NCBI GenBank assembly: GCA_000733355.1 | Contig: JNVV01000037.1 | Span: 273,767-337,766 of the forward strand | Length of the DNA: 64,000 nucleotides | Direction of reading: 5' to 3' | Source: Falciphora oryzae | Lineage: Eukaryota; Ascomycota; Sordariomycetes; Magnaporthales; Magnaporthaceae | The notes under the pieces: generated by a model | What the model saw: the letters and a program-made list of their open reading frames with translations, nothing else | Told to the model about the DNA's origin: nothing | Databases searched by the model: none | Shown: in pieces, positions 57,629-64,000 of the stretch | Layout: every line of letters begins with the position of its first letter | Position numbering within the stretch: the stretch's first letter is position 1 | Translations under genes and position numbers: made by a program

Positions 57629-58462
57629 GTTGTGAGGGAGGCTATGGCGAGAAGCAGGGAGATGGGCACCACGTTTGGGTTTTGGGCACGGTACAGGGCA
57701 TCGATAGCAGTTAAATTGTGGGACGACTACCAGGCCTACAGGGCTCGTGAGGACACGGGGTAACCTGCGTTCGACTCGCCTCGGTGAGGGGAATCGGAAG
57801 AAGGTTACCGCGTGTATATTGAGGCATTGGTTCAAAGGGGAGGTTAACTGAAAACGGCGATATGGTAAAGGTCTTTATGTAAAAGTAGCCAGCTCTAGCA
57901 TAGCGAAAAATGGTCTGTTCCATGCAATAAAGGTAGCGTTCGATTGCCCTCGTTGAGGCGAATCGAATGATGGTATTGCCAAAAGGAAAAGTTGAAAATT
58001 GAAGTGGTGGCCGTCGACTGCAATAGGGGATTGTTTTAGGCGTGCGTAGACGTTACCCATTTGGGCAATATATGCGGTGGCGATAGTTGACCGAAAGATT
58101 TACTGGGTCCGGGTGGGTATCGCAATACGGGGGTAACACTTTTCGAGCTTTGCCGGCCAACTTGCGATTTTCTTTTCGCAATAATTCCAGCGTTTGTTCT
58201 CGTCGGGACTTGGTGCATTTTGATCGCCTTTTCGAAGCCAATTGAATGCCGTAACCCGCGGCGCAATTGATGCTATTTTCATCTATTTAAAAGCGAGTGG
58301 TGGTGTATCTGGTAACCTGCCCAGTGGTGATCTCCGTGTTTTGCAAACCCTCAACCTCCCCGAAATCCAACAAAGCAACTGACAATAACACTCCCCAATA
58401 ACTTTAGCAAAACAGATCGCCCGAGTACGAAAATACCCTCATTCGAACCGCCCGAACCGCGC
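57629..58462. other. Spacer between the two convergent Harbinger genes
   Basis: About 830 bp without a supported gene. Two imperfect related motifs (GCGTTCGACTCGCCTCGGTG near 57768 and GCGTTCGATTGCCCTCGTTG near 57934) suggest an internal duplication. Confidence 0.45.
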
Positions 58463-59345
58463 CTACAAACCCTGCCCTTCGTTTTGCACGAAATCCACAA
58501 TCAAGTCCCTGTCCTCCACGTCGGTCAGCCACCAGTGCGCGAGGCTTTCGTTTTCTTTGAAGGCTTTGACCAACTGCACCCTAATCCGGCCCGACAGCAT
58601 ATTCCACGGGTGCTTCCGGAGCTCTTTGGAGGCCCAAATCCACTCTTCACGCCTTAGCCAGTGCCTGGAAGGCCGGCGGCCGGATCCAGGGGCCTGGGAA
58701 GACCTCGCAGGTGAAGGGCTTGAGTCCCAATCAAGCCCTAAATCTGCCCGTGCCAGAACCCGTGCAGCCTCGAGAAAGCGGTCCCCGACGTGAACCTGGG
58801 CTTCCGCTACCGTGAGGTGCCCGGCCCTGCCAGAGGGACGTCTCCTGCCGGCTCCAGGGCTCTGCCGATCTTCCGGATCTTCGTCGGCCTCGTTCAAGGC
58901 CGCCAGGCGCTGGGCAGCCGTGGTTATATGCTCCCTTGTCCCCCAAGTCCCTGTGAAAACAGCGTAGTGAAGATCCGGCCGAAAAAGAGCCGTTCTGCGC
59001 ATCCAGCGTGCGTCGGGCCGGAGGGAAAGGAAGGCCTGCCAAGCTTGATCGCTGGCGAGATACAAGCCCGTGATCGGATCCAGGGCAACCCCTGAGCGTT
59101 TCCCGAAGTCTATCCAGTCTTTGAACCTCGTTTTCAGGCCGTTATATTTGTTTTTGACCCTATCAGCCCACCGGATCTCTGGCCAACGCTCAGATAAAGC
59201 CGCAGCGGCTGTCTTTTGGCACTTGGCAACGCAGGACGAGATCGCCGGATTCAACTTCCCCTGCCGGGCCGACTCTGCGAGAGACTCGAGGAACACTTCA
59301 AGCTGATCAACAGTCCAGTCAGAGCGTCTGCGAGGCTGCAGATAC
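58463..59345 (-). pseudogene. Harbinger-associated Myb/SANT-like protein, N-terminus cut by copia
   Basis: The frame encodes RRRSDWTVDQLEVFLESLAE, WPEIRWADRVKNKYNGLKTR and GVALDPITGLYLASDQAW, a Myb/SANT-like DNA-binding domain of the kind found in the second protein of PIF/Harbinger elements, which helps bring the transposase to DNA. The C-terminal half has Ser/Pro/Arg-rich linkers and a final helical block (RREEWIWASKELRKHPWNML). The copia LTR at 59346 removes the start codon; only a few N-terminal residues appear lost, since the domain start at WTVDQ remains. The rest is open with no stop. Confidence 0.82.
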
Positions 59346-59595
59346 TGTCGCAAAGGATCGAGGGGGTCCTCCGGCCATGCCGGCCAGGGTCGGCATCGCC
59401 ACCCTCGCTGGCGTCGCAGGTGCTCAATAAGCGGTTACAGAGCACTCGGCGACGCCGAGAGGGGCTCTCCACTCCTACTGCGCACTTATGTATAAAGACC
59501 CCGAGGGTCGAAGACCCTCGGGCGCTTTCCTATTAGTTTTTTAGAGGTAGAAATAAAGCCAAACGGTTTACTGCATGCACTTCTACTTTGCAATA
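59346..59595 (+). repeat. Copia 5' LTR
   Basis: Begins TGTCGCAAAGGATC and ends TTTGCAATA, where the related solo LTR at 48854 ends TTTGCAACA, a C-to-T change at CpA. It shares the TATA-like GTATAAAGACC and the CCCGAGGGTC hairpin with that copy. Confidence 0.9.
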
Positions 59596-59610
59596 GTTAT
59601 GAGCCCGGCG
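59596..59610 (+). promoter_or_regulatory. Copia primer-binding site (initiator tRNA-Met anticodon arm)
   Basis: GTTATGAGCCCGGCG directly follows the LTR. GTTATGAGCCC is complementary to the GGGCTCATAAC anticodon arm of eukaryotic initiator tRNA-Met, as in copia-type elements primed from an internal half-tRNA. Confidence 0.7.
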
Positions 59611-62600
59611 TTTTGAACCCCCTTTTCGCATTTTAAATGCTGTATCGCAATTGCCCCTTCTACCTCCGCTTACCTACCTTTATCAAACACACAAAGACCT
59701 TTACCAATGCGCGGCAGGCCCGTGTAAAACACCCGTTCCACGCTTACGAGCCTACCGATCCCCGACGTTAAAGCTATCGCCACCTCCTTTTCGAACTTCC
59801 ACTATTAGCCCATATCGCCTCCACCAAAACCCCGGCGTTCCCTGAGCACTCCTTAAAACGTTTCCAGTGCGTTAAAAGCACCCACCATATTAAATAACGA
59901 TGCGAGTCTGCTCCCTACGGGGATCCTGCAAAATAAGCACCAATGGCACACATAGTTTACGGTTTTCCGGCAAAACGCCCAAATGCTCGCTATCTGGCAT
60001 AAGGTTAACCCTAATTTGCAACCAGATATCGAGCAAACGTACTTTAACCCTCCCACTTTGAAGCAAATTCAACGGGAGGACAGGGATAATACGCTTAAAG
60101 CATACGAAATACAACTGCTCGTTTGGAAAAAGCTTACTTAAATCGAAAAAAACCAGCGCATTAAAAACTGGGATAAGGAAGGATAAAAGGCTGGAAAGCC
60201 TTATCCCGAGCTAAAAAAATCCGGTTTTCGCCACTTAAAATGAGCTTAACAAACGCTTTACGAATGCGCAACAAGCATGGAAGAACAGCAATAAGGCGAG
60301 CGTTTCCGATAAACAGCTTATAGCACTTACCAAATGGGTGTCTACCTTTGTCGACCGCTCCGTTCTTACCGAGGCTATGCAAAAGGCGAATATCAAAAGG
60401 TGGGCCTTTTTTAAAGGAATAGTTAGATGCTTGTAGCTGTTGCTCGCTCCTAATGCAACGCTTTCGAACGATTGGGTAATTGCGCAGTACAACAACGCCT
60501 TTAAAAAAGCGAGGAGCACGACGGATACCAACAAATGGTTCGTTAAATTCCGCCTTGCGTTTGGGCAGGCCCAGATCTATTAGATCCCTTAAATTATGGG
60601 TGCCAACGGCGCTTTGGAGTTCCTGGATGCCGTGGAGCGCTTCCAGGCCTTTTAGGCTAAGCGCCATGCCGAAAACCTTGCAATCGGTGCCAGTAACAAC
60701 ACTTTTAAAACCCTAATTGACCAGTTCGGCTCACTCCAATACCGAGATTCCATACGGAAAATCGGGGGCAAAAAGAACCCGGTTTATGCCACTTTGGGCG
60801 GAAGCTCGGCATCTACTAACGAACACTCGAAGCAAAGGAACGAAAGCTCCCAACGCAACGAAAAATTTCAAAGGAATAATAGCAAAACATACAACTGCCC
60901 GGCCAGCCACAAAAATTACCTATAGAAGCCAGAATGGTGCTGGACCATACAGTACGCCCTTACAAGGTTTGCGACGCGCGGTAAGCCTCCTACCGAGCAA
61001 AAGGTTAAAGCGATCAAAAAGGAACTTGAAAAGCCATAGTGGAAAGGCTTCAAAAAAACCCTGCTGGGGATTAATCGCTTCGCCAATTCCGATTGGGGGA
61101 AGCACCAGCAAAGTTTAAAAAGCAACCAAAACCAGCCCAAACCAAGCCATATCAACGCGGCAATTTTCGAAAACATTAGCAACGCTAATGCGGTGTACTT
61201 AACGATCAGCCCGGTGCATAGCGCGCACTGGTACAGCACGCTTTTGGATAACTGCGGTGCAGTACATTTGGTTAACTCCATCGACAAACTGGATTTAGGA
61301 TCCTTTGTACCGAGCGACGGCAACGAGACCGTAGAATGCGGTACCTAAACGCTCCCGATATTAGGCAAAGGAAAGCGCACTTTTAAAAGATCGCTCTTCG
61401 GCGACAAGGACCTAGTGCTTAACGACGTCGCATTTGTGGATGGCTTTTACGTCAATATCATCTCTGAAGCAAGGCTTAGGGCTGCAAGCGTCTGGTTTTG
61501 TGGCTTAAATTGCACTTTGCGCATAGGACCCCTAGATTCGAGGCTCCTCGTCAGGCAGTTGGAACGCAAAAGCAATGTTGTTTTTTTCGAATACAAGCAC
61601 TCTTCCTCCTACAATCGTGCTTTAAAAGCACTCGAACAGGCCTCACCAAAGCTCGTAATGGCCATACGCAGCAAATACTCTCGGCGAGTGCGCGCCAATC
61701 CGACCTGGCGCCCTAGCATCGATTACACCAAGCCCAGGGAAGATACGGCACACCTATGGCACTTACGGAGTGGGCATTTAGGTCAACAAGCACTCGAAGC
61801 TATAGTTTGAAGCGCTCGGAACGTACGGATCAAAGGGATACGGCAAATCGAATGCGAAAACTGCGCGACAACGCATGCCAAAGCGCTCATCTCTTAACGC
61901 AAAATGGACCCGGCCCCCAGGCCATTTTAAAAGGTCTGGCTGGACCTATTCCACTTTTCATCCAACGGAAATAAGCAAAAGGTCCTTCTACTGCTAAAGG
62001 ACGACTTCAATAGCAAACTCTAAAGGCATACGCTATCCGGTAAAAGTGCTAATGAACTTACGCTTTTGCTAATCAACTGGGAAGCTTAAGTCGCCCGTCA
62101 ATACGGTCTAAAGGTCGCCATCTTCCGACATAACAACGAGCCAACCCTAATCGCGCACAAAAGGAAAACATGGTACCAAAGGTGGTGTAAATCCATAGGT
62201 ATCGAACTGGAAAACCCACCGCCGGATACTCACGAACCCAATAGCAAAATAAAGCGCGCAGGACAGGACGTTATCACTCGCTCGATACGCATGCGGCAAA
62301 GCGCTAACCTTCCCAAAAAGCTTTGGCCGGAAGCCGTTCACGCAGCCATCTGGCTTAAAAACATAAACCCCTCGTCCTCGAAAAGGATGCGCTCGCCTAA
62401 CGAAATCATGCTTTCCTAATTCAAAGGTTATTTCCGTCACTACACCCCGGAGCTCATTAAGGGGCTAAAAACGGATTTGCGCCCGGATTAAAACGGGGTT
62501 TATACTTACGGCTGCCGAGCTTACGTGCTCAACCCGGAAAAAGCCAAAAACAACAAACGCACCGAGTTTAAGGTACAACCGCGCGGGCACATCGGATACC

Positions 62601-64000
62601 TAGTGGGCTATAAGGCCTCGCATATCTACAGGATCTAGGTACCGAGCAAAGCACGCATTATAATATCCCGCGACGTGCGTTTCAATAAAGGAACCTTCTT
62701 TTTAAAGCTGGAAAAAGAGCCCCCTATCGCCCAAGAAATATACGATATGCTTTTAGCAATAGATAAGCAAAAGGAGCCTCTCCAATCCCGAAAAGGACTT
62801 GCAAATGCACTCGGACTTCTGACGCCAGAAGTTCCGGAAGCACCTATCACCGCAACCAAACATCCGGGTCAAAATTCGGGGGTGCAGGCGCCAAAAGAGA
62901 TCGTCGACGACCAACCTCCTAAAAAGCAGGTTGTAAAACTGGCCCAGAAAAACGCGGAAAACGCCGTAGACGTGCGACGTCAGGCCGCGCAAAGAATCCC
63001 GACTCCAGATGCTTTAAAAGGCAGCCAAGCAAAGGAGCTGGTACGCCGTTAGGAGCCGGATAGCGACTCCGACAGCGGCCCTGGTAAGGTAGGGGGTGGC
63101 CCTACCAACCTAAGGGGTGACGAGGATAAGCCGCAAAGGGGGCGTTAGCGTTCGCTTCCCATAGCGCGCTTTCTCGCACGTTACTCGGATGCGCGGGAAC
63201 ACCAACTGAACACTCCGGAGCCTAACGAAGGCCCGGAAATCCGAAACACTATTGTGGTTAAAACCGATCAACCACCAGTTAAAAAGGATCAACAACAGCC
63301 CCTTTCACCTACGCCGTAACAGTTAGCGAGTGCTTCACAAGCACCGGCGTAAACACCACCTGCTCCTCAAATACCAACCGCTTAACAGTTTGCTAAGGAT
63401 TCGAAAGCGGCAAAAAGGCAAAAGCTAAAGGAAGAACGATCCCTAAAAAGGAAGGCCAATTAGCAAAGGAACCTTATTAACTACGTGTTCGCCACGCTAC
63501 AAAGCAAGGAGCTAACGGATCAACCCTTTAAAAGGAAACCACTCAAACAGCGGTGGGACGACTTTTTCTGCACGTATTTGCCTAATTACTAAAAAGCGAT
63601 AGCAGAGAGCTTCGAAAGCCACCGTCCCCTTTACGAAATCGTTGCGGCCATAACCCTAAAAACGGCAAACAGGCTCAAATACCAGGCAGGCAAAAAAATA
63701 CACCGGGATGCTTTACAAAGCGTCCCCAAATCCTAAAAGGAGCTTAATAAGCACCCGTTGGGACCCCAGTTCAAAAAAGCCGCTCTGGCAAAAGTGACGG
63801 GGTTTATAAAAAAAGGCATTTGGGCTGAGCTACCGCGTGCTAAAGCCTTTAACAGGGCGCTCGATATCAAATGGGTATTTGCCTACAAGTTTAACGAAAA
63901 CGGATACCTTAAAAAGTTCAAAGCGAGGGCAATGGTTAGGGGTAACCAACAACCGGTTAACTCGCTACAAAATACCTACGCCGCAACACTCGCTGCTCGA
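59611..64000 (+). pseudogene. Decayed copia gag-pol
   Basis: A gag-like region is at 59.65-60.75 kb. A cysteine-poor zinc-knuckle remnant is near 60.9 kb (TYNCPASHKNYL, stop, KPEWC). A protease-like block near 61.24 kb reads LLDNCGAVHLVNSID, with Asn-Cys where most copia proteases have Ser/Thr before Gly. The GAG-pre-integrase HLWHLRSGHLGQQALEAIV is at about 61.75 kb. An integrase core (WLDLFHFSSNGNKQKVLLLL) and its C-terminal part (SKARIIISRDVRFNKGTFF) follow to 62.7 kb. The RT begins near 63.77 kb (FIKKGIWAELPRAKAF, then IKWVFAYKFNENGYLKKFKA). Stops fall at TAG/TAA that would arise from CAG, CAA or TGG. It cannot encode an active polyprotein. Confidence 0.85.

Larger units (their letters stand above)
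56150..59345. mobile_element. PIF/Harbinger element (left part), interrupted by copia
   Basis: The left terminal inverted repeat GGGCGTGTTTGATACTAATT starts at 56150 and matches both ends of the non-autonomous copy at 53782-54995. TAA (56147-56149) adjoins it, the expected TWA-type target. It encodes a DDE transposase (+) and a Myb/SANT protein (-), arranged tail to tail as in many two-gene Harbinger elements. The right end is not visible because a copia element begins at 59346 and extends past the window. Confidence 0.85.
59346..64000 (+). mobile_element. Ty1/copia retrotransposon, RIP-decayed, runs off the right edge
   Basis: The 5' LTR is followed by gag-pol in copia order (gag, protease, integrase, reverse transcriptase). 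It is inserted in the Myb gene after GATAC (59341-59345), the expected TSD. Numerous TAA/TAG codons interrupt it. The RT palm, RNase H and 3' LTR are beyond the window. Confidence 0.9.

Overview
This is a filamentous ascomycete (Pezizomycotina, probably Sordariomycetes) chromosome segment. The evidence is short GT-AG introns of 54-182 nt with CTAAC-type branch sites, fungal secreted-enzyme genes, fungal rhodopsin-like (SAT4-type) membrane proteins, a Tad-type LINE, Fot1/pogo and PIF/Harbinger DNA transposons, and AT-rich retroelements whose stop codons look like C-to-T mutation at CpA (repeat-induced point mutation, RIP). Two assembly gaps are present (15482-16425 and 54352-54391).

Left gene-rich part (1-13.2 kb): a partial amino-acid/auxin-permease-type transporter (-), a tRNA-Gln(CUG) with a 10-nt intron (-), a short-chain dehydrogenase with two introns (+), a secreted GH30-type glycosidase (-), an 811-residue low-complexity protein of unknown function (+), and a secreted M28 zinc aminopeptidase with five exons (-).

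Repeat island (14.1-31.7 kb): a 5'-truncated LINE runs into the first gap. Beyond it lies a decayed Fot1/pogo transposase split in two by a nest of insertions that can be read from target-site duplications (TSDs). A chromovirus (LTRs of about 0.5 kb, TSD CCAAC) sits in the pogo gene. A 295-bp solo LTR (TSD GTTCC) sits in the chromovirus 5' LTR. A second gypsy-type element (LTRs of 210-212 bp, TSD GTTAC, opposite strand) sits in that solo LTR. A 5'-truncated LINE with a 16-bp TSD sits in the leader of the second gypsy. A separate solo LTR (TSD GTTTC) follows at 31.5 kb.

Middle (31.8-49.1 kb): gene relics (an SF1 DNA2/NAM7-like helicase, an SNF2-like helicase, an ankyrin fragment, a possible F-box-type fragment), two divergently arranged seven-transmembrane rhodopsin-like genes 4.6 kb apart with no gene I can support between them, minisatellites, and a solo copia-type LTR (TSD ATAGG).

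Right part (49.7-64 kb): a large NLR/STAND gene (helical N-terminal region, NACHT, winged helix, two C2H2-like zinc fingers, ankyrin repeats) on the minus strand. It has been hit twice by one PIF/Harbinger family: a 1.2-kb non-autonomous copy lies inside the NACHT P-loop (TSD TTG), and a larger copy encoding a transposase and a Myb/SANT protein breaks the N-terminal region (TTA at the junction). Apart from these insertions, the 1,500 codons from the second junction to the stop are open once six introns are removed. The larger Harbinger copy is itself interrupted by a RIP-decayed Ty1/copia element that runs off the right edge.

The genes do not form one pathway. The theme is an accessory, repeat-rich compartment where transposons have split genes and one another, leaving a datable order of events.
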